A stretch of DNA of 64,000 nucleotides from Berkiella_A sp963976875. GTDB taxonomy: Bacteria; Pseudomonadota; Gammaproteobacteria; Berkiellales; Berkiellaceae. A program made the translations under genes and the position numbers. The stretch covers positions 1 to 64,000 of the forward strand of contig CAXBML010000009.1 of assembly GCA_963976875.1 (NCBI GenBank), given 5' to 3'. Under the pieces are notes generated by a model that did no database searches, was not told the DNA's origin, and saw only the letters and a program-made list of their open reading frames with translations. Below are positions 25,784-35,720 of this stretch, in pieces; position 1 is the stretch's first letter; each line of letters begins with the position of its first letter.

Positions 25784-26800
25784 ATGAAAAAAAATGATTT
25801 TCAAGCAATGTACGGTAGTAAGCTTCCCCTTATACTTTTACTCTCAATTTTAATTAAGATTAGCATAACTAGCTCAATATCTTATGGTTGTATAGAGTAC
25901 TCCCAAAACCTTGTTGATTATGGTGCTGAAGCCGTCCAGGCTTATGCACAGTGCAAGCATGGACCAGATGGCAAGTTGTTACTTGATGACTTCATTTCGC
26001 CATTTTTTGAAGATTTTAACGATAAAATTATATTAGACGCTGGTTGTGGCGCTGGGCCGTGGTCTAAACTGGCTGCCCAAAAAGGTGCCATTGTGCATGG
26101 CATAGACATCCAAAGCAAAATGATTGAAAAAGCCGCAAAAGATGTCGAAGATTATGGGTTAGAGAAAAAGACATTTTTTCAATTGGGCGATGTTCGCGCC
26201 TTGCCATATCCCGCTAGATTCTTTGATAGGGCTGTGAGTATTAACTTGATCTGTAATTTACCGGGTGATTCTGACAAGTGTGAAAGTGGCAAAGGGCTTG
26301 AAATGCATTTTACTGAGTTATTCAGAGTTTTGCAAAATAAAGGCCGAATAATTATCTCGGGCCCAAGTTCAATGGATAAGATTTTGACGAACGGAAAACG
26401 GCCTAGGTCTGAAGTTATCAGAGAAATACAACTTGCGCTAAAATCCCACCATCAAACCAGCTTTGATGAATTCATGGCCTTAAAATTTGTAGAGCAATTC
26501 ACAGACGTATTGCGCGCTAGCTTTATATTAGAAAATGGCCAACTGGCATTAGTTGAAGATAATTTACAGCTCAAGCCTGGACAAAAAGTTTTACGTAAAA
26601 TACCAGGGCTGGCCTTGTTTATGTACTATCATCCGGAAACTGTTGTTGTAGCGGAGTTGCAAAAAGCAGGATTTGTCATTACTAAAATACAACGTCCTGT
26701 GGTTCGTTTCGAGCAGCTTGATACCCCAGTTGATTTGGGTGCAGAATACGCAAACCATAACCCTTTTTTCATTATAGAGGCAGAAAAACCGAAAGCATAA
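25784..26800 (+). CDS. SAM-dependent methyltransferase with N-terminal hydrophobic segment
   Basis: Start taken at ATG 25784 (MKKNDFQAMYGSK), with GGTG four bases before; a TTG 36 bases earlier is less likely. The first ~35 residues include a hydrophobic stretch (LPLILLLSILIKISITSSISYG) that looks like a signal peptide or anchor. The class I Rossmann methyltransferase core follows: motif I IILDAGCGAGPWSKLA, an acidic GIDIQ after the second strand, motif II GDVRALPYP and a later ELFRVLQNKGRIIISGP. The small-molecule or protein substrate is unknown. An exported or membrane-anchored methyltransferase is odd because SAM is cytoplasmic; delivery into a host cell is one explanation, an unusual cytosolic N-terminus another. 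Confidence 0.8.
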   Translation: MKKNDFQAMYGSKLPLILLLSILIKISITSSISYGCIEYSQNLVDYGAEAVQAYAQCKHGPDGKLLLDDFISPFFEDFNDKIILDAGCGAGPWSKLAAQKGAIVHGIDIQSKMIEKAAKDVEDYGLEKKTFFQLGDVRALPYPARFFDRAVSINLICNLPGDSDKCESGKGLEMHFTELFRVLQNKGRIIISGPSSMDKILTNGKRPRSEVIREIQLALKSHHQTSFDEFMALKFVEQFTDVLRASFILENGQLALVEDNLQLKPGQKVLRKIPGLALFMYYHPETVVVAELQKAGFVITKIQRPVVRFEQLDTPVDLGAEYANHNPFFIIEAEKPKA

Positions 26801-26960
26801 TAAATTAGGCTTACATACTTTACAAACTTTTGTAAGATGGCTAGATTCAATTTATTATTTTAATCTACTTAATACCAAAGAAAAACATCTCTATATGTCA
26901 GGTTGGGAAGTCATCTTTTTTACTTGACATGTCATCCATTAAGCAAAAGGATATTGCCTA

Positions 26961-28286
26961 ATGATCAAAGCACCAGAGTTAGCTCAGGGCAGTAGTGCCT
27001 CAACAGGCACGAGTGAGATTATACCCCCACACTTTTCTTTTTTAGCCCTCAAAGGAGGCGGTTCCAAAGGGCTTATCCATCTTGGCGTAATGATGCTATT
27101 GGACAGGCTAGGATTGCTGGACGAAATTGCCATGATAGGGGGGACGTCAGCAGGAGGAATAGGTGCGCTGCTTATTAGTTCTGGCTGGTCTGCAGATAAG
27201 ATTCGACAAGAGCTGGACGCATTGGATTTATATGATCTTATTTATCAAGAATATACAGTTACAGCCCCATATCGCTTGTACATGGGGCTGGGCTTGCATA
27301 AAGGTCATAAAATACACGAGTGGTTTCAGCAAATCATTAAAATGGTGACTGGAAATGAAAATACGACTTTTTTAGAATGGCATGAAATTGTAGCAAGTAA
27401 AATAACAGCAGAAGGCAAGTATCCAATGAAAGATATTTGTTTAGAAGCCCATAACACCAGCACGGGTTTGAATGAAGTATTTTCCCATGTCTCGGAACAT
27501 AAGCATGTACCTATAGCGGATGCTTTAAGAGCAACGATGGCCTATACAGGTTTTTTTACACCGTGGGATATTGACGGTCATTTATATGCCGATGGGGGAT
27601 TACAGGCAGACTGTCCCGTTAGACTTTTCGAGTGTACAGAAGGTGCTCCTAATCCTAACATGTTGGCAGTGTGGATGGATGAGCCAGATAGACTTCATTA
27701 TTTACTCAATAAAACACCCTTAAAAGTTCAGACGCCTAAAAATTTATCTGAGTTTCTTTATGCCAATATCGTTGGCATGTATAACTTACAACTTAAGTTA
27801 TTAGCTCATAGTCCGTATAAAGATAAATTCATGTTGTGCGATACAGTTGGTGTGGATACGTTTGATTTTTCTAATACACCTGAGAATCAACAAAAGTTAA
27901 TCCAATCTGGTTTTTACGGGGCTCTGCGATATTTCTTATTAGCCTACCCCGACTTCACCAAGCAATTTATCCCACCAGATTTAATTGCTCATATAGAAGC
28001 GTTAGATCATCCTGTTTCTGTCGCGACATTTGAAAAAACACCGATGATGACGAGTGTGTCCGGAGTCGGTCCCTCTGCTGCCTCAACTTCTGCATCGGTA
28101 GGTGAAATTGAAGCGGATGAAGAAGAGCCATGGGTTGTACTTTTGCCATTATTTGAGGCTATGAAGATATCAACCACATCTTCGGACTCGACTTCTAAAA
28201 TGGATAAAGATAAAACAGACGTGAGTAAAAACGCTTCAGAACAAAAAAATGAGGCGCCCAAAAAATCGTGGTGGTACCCGTTTTAA
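26961..28286 (+). CDS. Patatin-like phospholipase
   Basis: A 441-aa protein with the full patatin catalytic set: oxyanion-hole motif GGGSKG (residues 32-37, Lys in place of the usual Arg), nucleophile elbow GTSAG with Ser63, and DGG with Asp211. The N-terminus lacks a signal peptide, so it would be cytosolic or delivered by a specialised secretion system. The C-terminal ~100 residues are low-complexity, Ser/Thr/Asp/Lys-rich and end KKSWWYPF. Patatin-domain proteins such as VipD and ExoU are phospholipases acting on host membranes, often needing a host activator. The catalytic call is strong; host targeting is inferred. Confidence 0.9.
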   Translation: MIKAPELAQGSSASTGTSEIIPPHFSFLALKGGGSKGLIHLGVMMLLDRLGLLDEIAMIGGTSAGGIGALLISSGWSADKIRQELDALDLYDLIYQEYTVTAPYRLYMGLGLHKGHKIHEWFQQIIKMVTGNENTTFLEWHEIVASKITAEGKYPMKDICLEAHNTSTGLNEVFSHVSEHKHVPIADALRATMAYTGFFTPWDIDGHLYADGGLQADCPVRLFECTEGAPNPNMLAVWMDEPDRLHYLLNKTPLKVQTPKNLSEFLYANIVGMYNLQLKLLAHSPYKDKFMLCDTVGVDTFDFSNTPENQQKLIQSGFYGALRYFLLAYPDFTKQFIPPDLIAHIEALDHPVSVATFEKTPMMTSVSGVGPSAASTSASVGEIEADEEEPWVVLLPLFEAMKISTTSSDSTSKMDKDKTDVSKNASEQKNEAPKKSWWYPF

Positions 28287-28375
28287 GCGAGTAACCAATA
28301 CTATCGTTTTGTTGACTTATTTGCTTTGTTCAGGCAAATTGCCTTAACTATTTTTTTAATGTTGTAGGCCTCATT

Positions 28376-29347
28376 TTGAAGTTGTTTGTTGTTATGCATC
28401 AGGTTGATATACTTAAATTATCCACTCTCAGCCTTGTAGAAAAACTCAAAATCATTCAGTTTGGTTTTGATAATGCTTTAGCCATTTTTGAGCAGCATAA
28501 AAGCATTAATCCTAAAGCAAAAATGCTATTTATCATGCCAGAGAATACGTTTTCGGCACGGGGCGAACTAAGCCATTACAGCGTTCAGGATGCCGCGTTT
28601 ATTTTTAATTATTTTTTAAATCTATCGCAAAAGTACACAGACGTGATTATTCTACCTGGTAGCATTAAGCGATATAAACAGTCGACCTCGGAAAATGATG
28701 CGGAAGCGATTAGCGCAACTAAATTAACAGGTCAATGGTTTCATGAGGTTTTAGACCTGCATGGCAAAACACTGACACCAAGCTTTAATGAGAGGATGAG
28801 CCGGCTATCGATTAAAAATGAGCGTAGGCTGTTATTGCAAAATACAGCTTTTCTTGCCTGTAATGGAAAGATTGTGTTCATAGATAAAAAGGTTCCTTAC
28901 AAGGAATTAGTCACGGACAGAGAGAAGAGAGACGGTGTTTTTCAATTTGGCGTTACAGAAAATGAAGTAAATATTGAAGGTTTAAACTTTGGCGTTGAGA
29001 TTTGCTGCGATAATGACTTTGGCCTATTAGCTTCTCATGCAAGTTTACCGATTGATGTCCATATACTCATTTCAGCGACAATTCCCACGTTTACTGATGC
29101 TATTGCATGTCATAAAGATGGGTTATATATTCATTGTGATGCCTCACCTTCTGAAAACTCAATTGTGATTAAATTTGAAGATGGCAAGGGCATAGAGTTA
29201 AAGCCAGCTTTGAAAGCGCAGGAGTATGGCCTTATGGCATTTGAAGTCGATTTGACCGAATTAAAATACCAAGAGAAAAAAACAGCCTTAACAAACATAG
29301 AGAGAGAGGATATTACTTTTTTTAAAAGAAAAAGTATAAAATACTAG
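28376..29347 (+). CDS. Nitrilase-superfamily-like protein
   Basis: The 323-aa protein begins with a beta strand at a TTG (KLFVVMHQVD); the first ATG is six codons later at 28394. The order of motifs follows the nitrilase (CN-hydrolase) fold: MLFIMPENTFSARGE with the general-base Glu, a Lys-rich stretch (FIDKKVPYKE) in the region of the catalytic Lys, and LNFGVEICCDNDFG with Cys210 as the probable nucleophile. Sequence around the Lys is not canonical, and the family is divergent, so the substrate cannot be guessed. It lies 90 bases after the patatin gene on the same strand and converges on the carbonic anhydrase gene. Confidence 0.62.
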   Translation: MKLFVVMHQVDILKLSTLSLVEKLKIIQFGFDNALAIFEQHKSINPKAKMLFIMPENTFSARGELSHYSVQDAAFIFNYFLNLSQKYTDVIILPGSIKRYKQSTSENDAEAISATKLTGQWFHEVLDLHGKTLTPSFNERMSRLSIKNERRLLLQNTAFLACNGKIVFIDKKVPYKELVTDREKRDGVFQFGVTENEVNIEGLNFGVEICCDNDFGLLASHASLPIDVHILISATIPTFTDAIACHKDGLYIHCDASPSENSIVIKFEDGKGIELKPALKAQEYGLMAFEVDLTELKYQEKKTALTNIEREDITFFKRKSIKY

Positions 29348-29357
29348 TTTTTAATCT

Positions 29358-29984
29358 TTAGACGGTGCTAATGTCTAAGGGTCTGTATTCCTTGCTTGTT
29401 TCTGAATAGCTGTAAATCTGGCCGCTTTTTATGTCAAAAAACCATAAATGAATAGCCAGAGTTTCTTGGTCTAGAGCTTCTTTAATCCAGGGGAAACTTA
29501 AACAGTTATTATAGGATTGAATTAACGCTTTTTGGGCGCAGCTATCTGTATCAGTCGTATCAAAGTCATCTGTGTTAATGATAGACATCCAGTTAGCAAT
29601 AAAGTCACTTTGATCTGCATTCTTGCTGATAGTGTTGTCAATTAATGCCTTGATTCCACCACATTTGCTGTGACCGAGCAAAATAAGGTGTTTAATTTTT
29701 AATGATCGTATACCAAACTCAAGTGCCGCACTGGTACCATGATGGGAGTCGTCAGATTCAAAAGGCGGAACGATATTGGCGACATTACGTACAACGAATA
29801 ATTCGCCGGGTGCGCTCAGTGTTAACAAGCCTGGATCAACACGCGAGTCGCAACATGAAACAACCATGACTTTTGGGTTTTGCCCATAATTTGATAGTTG
29901 TTCCATAGTTAATTTATTGCCTTCAAAATATCCTTCTTTGAATGCTTTGTAGCCTTTTAATATTTTCTGTAAACTTTCTTTCAT
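29358..29984 (-). CDS. Beta-class carbonic anhydrase
   Basis: Interconverts CO2 and bicarbonate. The 208-aa protein has the zinc ligand set of type I beta enzymes: CCDSRVD (Cys44, Asp46/Arg48 dyad) and HSKCGG (His105, Cys108). Length is normal for the class. It would be cytosolic; no signal peptide. It is encoded on the same strand as a SulP transporter about 500 bases upstream, with a small exported protein between, a context suggesting bicarbonate supply. Confidence 0.96.
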   Translation of the reverse strand: MKESLQKILKGYKAFKEGYFEGNKLTMEQLSNYGQNPKVMVVSCCDSRVDPGLLTLSAPGELFVVRNVANIVPPFESDDSHHGTSAALEFGIRSLKIKHLILLGHSKCGGIKALIDNTISKNADQSDFIANWMSIINTDDFDTTDTDSCAQKALIQSYNNCLSFPWIKEALDQETLAIHLWFFDIKSGQIYSYSETSKEYRPLDISTV

Positions 29985-30063
29985 ATTACTTGGTCAGTAT
30001 GTTTCTTGGTAAAAGTTATATTATTGCGTATTTATTTCTTTAGCGTTTGTATGCAGAGCCAAA

Positions 30064-30321
30064 CTAATTTTTATCTCGTAGTCTTTCCATAGCGGTAGGC
30101 TCCTTATGGGAATGCTTGTTCCATGTATCGCTTTCATCTACACCATTGGGTCCTGTCACTGGATAACCTTGCGGGAGATTTCGTTTTTTTCTCAAATAAT
30201 GGGCCGAGTGAGGCTCCTTGTGTGTTTCGACTAAGCCAAATTTGCGTTCCATTCGCTCATTGGTGAGACCAATAGCAGGAAAAGCTAGCGAAATGATAAT
30301 TAGCGGAATTTGAAGTTTCAT
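30064..30321 (-). CDS. Small exported protein of unknown function
   Basis: The 85-aa product opens with a signal peptide (MKLQIPLIIISLAFPAIGLT). The ~65-residue mature part is very polar, rich in His, Lys, Glu and Pro, with HKEP repeated twice (VETHKEPHS and HSHKEPTAM). No family recognised. It lies between the carbonic anhydrase and SulP genes on the same strand. The His-rich nature could hint at metal binding, but this is only composition. Confidence 0.55.
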   Translation of the reverse strand: MKLQIPLIIISLAFPAIGLTNERMERKFGLVETHKEPHSAHYLRKKRNLPQGYPVTGPNGVDESDTWNKHSHKEPTAMERLRDKN

Positions 30322-30481
30322 ATCAATATCCTTATGATTGCTGTCTGACTTAAATATGCACTAAACCCATACTACCCATAATATAAATAATACAGCAAAA
30401 TTGAATTAAAATCTGAGTCAGTTCAAAACAAAGCTAAACAACTAAAGTTGTGCTTTCACTCTAAGGATTGCCTACTCAAGC

Positions 30482-32011
30482 TTAAAGTAACCTGTCTGTT
30501 GCTACATGGTAGTGTGGATCTTCACTAATATTTACTTCAACTAAATTGCCCGCCGTTTTAAGTAGATCTTTGCATTCTGGGCTTAGATGAATTAAATGTA
30601 ATTGTTTATTCTGCTTAAGATAACGGGATGCTAGAGCATCTATCGCGTCAAGGCCAGAGTGATCATGAACCCGTGTGTACCGAAAATCTATGACGACCTC
30701 TTCTGGATCTTCCTTGGGGGTAAATAGTGCCATAAAATTTTGTTTGGAGCCAAAAAATAGCGGCCCATGCAACTCATATACTAGAACACCAGCTTTATTC
30801 ATATATTTTTTAGCGTCTAGTTGACATGAAGCACGCCATGCAAAGACGAGAGCAGACACAATTACGCCGACCACAACCGCGATGGCAAGATCCGTGGCGA
30901 CTGTAATGGCTGATACTAAAATAAGTACTAATGCATCAGATTTAGGGATTTTGCGTAATATTCTAAAGCTAGACCATTCAAAAGTGCCTAAAACAACCAT
31001 AAACATCACACCAATGAGTGCGGCAACAGGAATGATTTCTATAATCCAATAACCAAATAAGATATAGCTTAATAAAAATAGTGCCGCAGAGATGCCTGAT
31101 AGTCGACCTAAACCGCCCGAGTTAATATTGATCATACTTTGACCAATCATGGCACAACCACCCATACCGCCAAAAAAACCAGTGATAAGGTTAGCCGCGC
31201 CTTGCCCTACACATTCCCTATTACTTTTTCCTTCTGTTTCAGTAATTTCATCAATTAATTGCAATGTTAATAGTGACTCAATTAAGCCAATAGAAGCAAA
31301 AATACAGGCATATGGCAAAATAACTTTTAGTGTTTCAAAATTGAAAGCAACATCAGGAATATGAAACTGCGGCAGTCCGCCTTTAATTGAGGCAAGATCA
31401 CCAACCGTTTTGACCTCAAGACCCAACACACTGACCAATCCAGTAACCGCGATAATCGCTGCCAAAGAGGATGGAATAATACGTGTAAGATAAGGTAAAA
31501 ATTTAATGATTGCCATCGTGAAAAATACCAAGGCGAGTAATGTGTAGAGGGGCGGCCCTGTCATCCATTGTAATGCACCGCTACTGTCTTCTACTTTAAA
31601 CTGTTGCATTTGCGCTAAAAATATAACAATCGCTAAACCATTCACAAACCCTAACATAACGGGATGGGGAACCATGCGAATGAATTTACCAAGCCTGAAC
31701 AATCCAGCGATTATTTGAATGATGCCCATCAAGATAACGGCCATAAATAAGTATTCAACGCCATGACTGTGTACAAGCTCTACCATGACAACCGCTAAAG
31801 CGCCTGTTGCACCTGAGATCATGCCTGGACGGCCGCCGAGGGACGCGGCAACTAAGCCAACGATAAATGCAGCATATAGAGCGACTAGAGGATTCACGCT
31901 GGCAACAAAAGCAAAAGCAACGGCTTCTGGGACTAAGGCTAAAGAGACAGTTAACCCAGACAGAATATCATCCAGTTTGTTTCTGTGGTATGAAAGTAAA
32001 TTAAACAACAT
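30482..32011 (-). CDS. SulP-family inorganic anion transporter with STAS domain
   Basis: The 509-aa protein has ~12 TM segments and a C-terminal STAS domain (ELHGPLFFGSKQNF, VVIDFRYTRVHDHSGLDAI). The N-terminus has the SulP signature GLTVSLALVPEAVAFAFVA. SulP proteins move sulfate, bicarbonate or dicarboxylates. Proximity to a beta carbonic anhydrase favours bicarbonate, as in BicA-like or SulP-carbonic anhydrase pairs, but sulfate is not excluded. The gap to the carbonic anhydrase gene is ~500 bases with a small exported protein between, so co-transcription is not certain. Confidence 0.92.
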   Translation of the reverse strand: MLFNLLSYHRNKLDDILSGLTVSLALVPEAVAFAFVASVNPLVALYAAFIVGLVAASLGGRPGMISGATGALAVVMVELVHSHGVEYLFMAVILMGIIQIIAGLFRLGKFIRMVPHPVMLGFVNGLAIVIFLAQMQQFKVEDSSGALQWMTGPPLYTLLALVFFTMAIIKFLPYLTRIIPSSLAAIIAVTGLVSVLGLEVKTVGDLASIKGGLPQFHIPDVAFNFETLKVILPYACIFASIGLIESLLTLQLIDEITETEGKSNRECVGQGAANLITGFFGGMGGCAMIGQSMININSGGLGRLSGISAALFLLSYILFGYWIIEIIPVAALIGVMFMVVLGTFEWSSFRILRKIPKSDALVLILVSAITVATDLAIAVVVGVIVSALVFAWRASCQLDAKKYMNKAGVLVYELHGPLFFGSKQNFMALFTPKEDPEEVVIDFRYTRVHDHSGLDAIDALASRYLKQNKQLHLIHLSPECKDLLKTAGNLVEVNISEDPHYHVATDRLL

Positions 32012-32249
32012 AGAAAACCTGTATTATTTCCACGGTTAGGTATATGACCTGATCTTGGTGTAAAAGTTCATGCATAATAGTGATTATCAAAAGCAATATC
32101 TACACATAAAGTAAAAATAAACAGTGGAAAAGGCTTTGTTAATTCGTTCTAGATAACATGAAACACTAGATGGATATGCAGAATATTTTCCATTGTACAA
32201 AAAAAATAAACTACAATATATAGATATTTGTGGTTCTTTGGACGATAAG

Positions 32250-34403
32250 ATGGCCCCTGAAGATAATAAGACATCCAGTGAAGGTGACGCGACCACGAAA
32301 TTTGTGGCCGTTAACTTTGTGTATAATGATGAGTCAAAATGTCTCATGGCTGATCTACACCATGTGGATAAAGATCCAAAATTAAGCCTTTCAAATTTAC
32401 AAGCTTTATTAAAAGAAAAAAACTTTGAATCCTTTAAAGTTTCTGGAACGATGCTTCAAGAATTATTACGACGTTCCTCAAAAGATATAATTGGCACAAT
32501 TAATATTGCAGAAAAGCCTGTCTACTATGATCTCAAGTTTGAATACTCTGAAGAGACAAAAGCCCTATATGCAACACTTGAAGAGACGAATAAAGAACAA
32601 CACATTACCATGATGTTTATTCAAGAAAAACTACGTGAGCATCATTATGATAAATATATGTTGAATGTTAAAGCGCTACAAGCCATTGTTGAGCAAGCTT
32701 CACTCAAACAAACGGGTCGATTTGAAATAGGCAAAAAACCAGAGTATACCAAGGTTGAGTTTGAGTTCGATGCAAAAACTAAAAAATTAATTGCTAATGT
32801 TATTGCCGCAGAAAAAGATGAATGTATCACGCTAGAAGTATTGCAAAAATACATTAGTGACAATCATTTTAGTAATTTCTACTTCAAAGATAATGTTTTA
32901 GATGCTTTGTTAAATAAAATTCAAAACAATCAGCGTGGACGTTATGAAATAGCCCAAAGAAAAGATGCTGAGGTAATAATAAAAATTGCCAATGATGAAA
33001 TGTCTGCAAAAATGACTGTGATGGCGTCATTTGGAGGAGATGGGATTTCCATGGAGCTTATCAAAAAGGCGATTAAAAATGAGGGTATTGAATATAAAAC
33101 ATGTGACCAATCCGTTTTAGACTCTATCGTGAAACAGCAAACTGTCCAAGATTGTGTTTTTGCGAAAGGCATTAAACCAAAAGATGGATTAGATACGACG
33201 TTTGAAGCATTGTGCTCATCAACAACAGAACATGCACCAGTCAAAGATGATATGGGAAAAGTTGACTTTCTACAAGTCAAGGACTTCACTAACGTTAAAC
33301 CTGGCGAACCGTTGATGAGGCGTATACCGGCTTCTAAAGGGGTGAATGGTTGTGACGTGCTAGGTCGATCTGTGCCAGCAAAAGCGGGTGTTGAAAAGAA
33401 ATTTTCAGAGCAGTGTAAAGGGGTAGAAGTCGATCCGAATGATGAAAATCTACTCGTGGCCGTAGAGCGAGGTTATCCTGTTATACTTGAAGACGGTGTC
33501 AGAGTTGAAGATATATTAGTTTTTGATAAAGTGGATTTACAAACCGGTAACATTAATTATGATGGTTGCGTTTTAATTTCTGGAAAAATCAGCCCCGGCA
33601 TGGTCATCCATGTTACAGGTGATGTCGTGATTAAAGATACAATTAATAATGCCACTATTATTGCAGGCAATAATATTATTATTGATGGTGGTGTCATGGG
33701 CTCAGATATCAAGGGTGAGGTTAACGATAAAGATGAAGGGACTAAGCATAATAATTATAATGCCCACTTATCTGCCGGTGGATTTATCAAAGCAAACTTT
33801 ATTAGTCGAGCTGACCTGGTTGCTCAAGGCAATATTGAAATTAAAGAATATATAGCACACTCCATTGCTTTTTCGAATCAAAAAATATTATTGGGTCAAA
33901 AGGGGGGTAAGGGGCAAGTGATCGGTGGCAAAATTACGGCAAAACGCGGTATTGTTTTAAATATTGCTGGCGCGCCCGCGAGTGTTCGAACAAAAATAGT
34001 TGTAGGCTATACACCGGAAGCTAAGAAAGAGCTGAAAGAACTACAAATGGAGAAACTGCAAAAGTCAGACAGATTAAAACAGATGCTATATTATCTAGAG
34101 CATAATCCAGAGCAAGTTTATGCTATTAACGATAACCCAGAAAGTCTTGAAAAATTCAAAAAATTTAACACAGATTTGTTGGCCTTAACAGACAGATTGT
34201 CACTTTTAAACAATAGATTGTATGAATGTAAATTAGATATTTTAAACTCTCACCAAGAAGGCATAGAAGTCAAACAGCAAGTATTTACGAATGTTTCCTT
34301 TGATATCAATAATACCAAACGCCGAATTGAAAACGATATTACTGGAGCAGGGACATTTGTGTTTAGTCATGATGAAATTAAATTAATCGTTAAAAAATCT
34401 TAA
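32250..34403 (+). CDS. FapA/DUF342-family protein
   Basis: Start set at ATG 32250 (MAPEDNKTSS), giving 717 aa; the earlier TTG at 32193 has weaker support. The N-terminal third holds four to five repeated ~70-residue units, each with a FEYSEETKALYA/FEFDAKTKKLIA-type strand pair and a Leu-rich helix. The C-terminal half is the DUF342 (PF03961) beta-helix: GNINYDGCVLISGKISPGMV, VTGDVVIKDTINNATIIAGN, then a final coiled coil (ELKELQMEKLQKSDRLKQML). FapA proteins localise polar machinery or regulate flagellar assembly in some bacteria. No flagellar genes are nearby. The repeats in the N-terminus are an unusual feature. Confidence 0.85.
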   Translation: MAPEDNKTSSEGDATTKFVAVNFVYNDESKCLMADLHHVDKDPKLSLSNLQALLKEKNFESFKVSGTMLQELLRRSSKDIIGTINIAEKPVYYDLKFEYSEETKALYATLEETNKEQHITMMFIQEKLREHHYDKYMLNVKALQAIVEQASLKQTGRFEIGKKPEYTKVEFEFDAKTKKLIANVIAAEKDECITLEVLQKYISDNHFSNFYFKDNVLDALLNKIQNNQRGRYEIAQRKDAEVIIKIANDEMSAKMTVMASFGGDGISMELIKKAIKNEGIEYKTCDQSVLDSIVKQQTVQDCVFAKGIKPKDGLDTTFEALCSSTTEHAPVKDDMGKVDFLQVKDFTNVKPGEPLMRRIPASKGVNGCDVLGRSVPAKAGVEKKFSEQCKGVEVDPNDENLLVAVERGYPVILEDGVRVEDILVFDKVDLQTGNINYDGCVLISGKISPGMVIHVTGDVVIKDTINNATIIAGNNIIIDGGVMGSDIKGEVNDKDEGTKHNNYNAHLSAGGFIKANFISRADLVAQGNIEIKEYIAHSIAFSNQKILLGQKGGKGQVIGGKITAKRGIVLNIAGAPASVRTKIVVGYTPEAKKELKELQMEKLQKSDRLKQMLYYLEHNPEQVYAINDNPESLEKFKKFNTDLLALTDRLSLLNNRLYECKLDILNSHQEGIEVKQQVFTNVSFDINNTKRRIENDITGAGTFVFSHDEIKLIVKKS

Positions 34404-34572
34404 ACGCCCCCTTTTATTTGTCTCGTTAAGTAAGTATTTATTCACAGTCCATATTAATCCAGTTAAAAATAAATCAATTAAGTCTGTGATTAGTATGATT
34501 TATTAGTCGCTTGATTAAATACTAAGCTTTATTCAATTATTATAGTTAATATTTTCTTGCAAAGAGAAAAAG

Positions 34573-35220
34573 ATGGCGTTAGGTGGCTGGAGAATAAGAA
34601 AGCGGGAAAATGCGTTTGATCATTATTGTACCGCTGTTAAAGAGGCATTAAATCAATATATTGATGATCCGGATCGAAAAGACAAAAATGACTGGAAAGA
34701 CGCGGCGATCAATTTTCGAGATAATACATTAGCTCGCCTGGAACCTACTAAATCATTAATTGCACTACACCAACAAGTATACGAGTTTTCTGAATCGCTT
34801 CGTTCGACCTATAATTATGTCACATCCTCTATTTTTGGAGAGTCATTTACCAAAACATTGGGTAGTTATGTCGGGGCGACTGGTTCGGATTTGAAAGCTC
34901 AATTGTCTATTATTTTGGAGTCTATCCAACCATATCATCCTAGTTACATAAGTGAGGAGTTATTTAAGATCAAATTACGTTTACAACGAGAAAAATTCTA
35001 TCAGCAGATATTTTATTATGACGAGAGCAAATTTGATTATATTGCTTCTTTCTCTTCTGAAGCGGTACAAGTGCTGTCACATGTTATGTCAGATGATGAG
35101 CGACTAAGCGAGTTTAAGCTTAAAGCACGGGATTCCATGTGGGTTGTGCCCGTGCAAGAGTTGATAGATAAATTTAAAGAAAAATTGCAATCAGAAGAGA
35201 AAACTAGAATACGATATTAA
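34573..35220 (+). CDS. 215-aa helical protein of unknown function
   Basis: The start follows AAAGAGAAAAAG. The soluble, mostly helical protein has no signal peptide or TM segment and no recognised family. The N-terminal MALGGWRIRKRENAFDHYC and a short glycine patch mid-protein (SYVGATGSDLKAQL) are notable. It ends in a basic Lys/Arg tail (EKTRIRY). Likely a cytosolic or delivered protein; function not assignable. Confidence 0.6.
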   Translation: MALGGWRIRKRENAFDHYCTAVKEALNQYIDDPDRKDKNDWKDAAINFRDNTLARLEPTKSLIALHQQVYEFSESLRSTYNYVTSSIFGESFTKTLGSYVGATGSDLKAQLSIILESIQPYHPSYISEELFKIKLRLQREKFYQQIFYYDESKFDYIASFSSEAVQVLSHVMSDDERLSEFKLKARDSMWVVPVQELIDKFKEKLQSEEKTRIRY

Positions 35221-35275
35221 CAAGCTTAAGAATATATCCTAGTTGAGCTGCATTATTATTTAAAACGCAGCATAT

Positions 35276-35647
35276 CTAAATAGATATCACAAAAAATCCG
35301 ACGACACATATAAGTGAGCCCAGCCATGATAGGCTTCGGAGTAAAGACTTATCGAATAAATAGAAAAAACCATAAAGTATTCGGCAACCTAAAAAAGTTA
35401 AAGCTAGAATATCGATTCTATCTTGTGGTGCATGAAGTTGGTGGGCAATAATGATACCTGCGATAAAGGGAGGGAGAATTTCATAAGAATTAAGTTGAAC
35501 CCAATGAGAGCGTTTGCGCCAGCCTTCCACACTTTCCAAAAATTCCCTAGGTTCCGAATTATTATACCCAGATTTACTTTTAGCTAAAATAGTAAAAAAG
35601 TAAGGTAGAAAAATTACAATAAGCAAATACCAATAAGCATATGTCAT
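35276..35647 (-). CDS. MAPEG-family membrane protein
   Basis: The 123-aa length and four TM segments fit MAPEG (PF01124) proteins. The diagnostic loop GWRKRSHWVQLNSYEILPPF matches the R-x-x-x-H-x-N-x-x-E-x-x-P-F signature around TM2, the glutathione-binding region in eukaryotic members. Bacterial members have mostly unknown roles; some are glutathione transferases. Stands alone. Confidence 0.85.
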   Translation of the reverse strand: MTYAYWYLLIVIFLPYFFTILAKSKSGYNNSEPREFLESVEGWRKRSHWVQLNSYEILPPFIAGIIIAHQLHAPQDRIDILALTFLGCRILYGFFYLFDKSLLRSLSWLGSLICVVGFFVISI

Positions 35648-35720
35648 TTATCACGCACTCATAAATTTATTTATATTATCTTTATATTACTATTGGAGCA
35701 GCCAAGTTGCCACTAATAGT

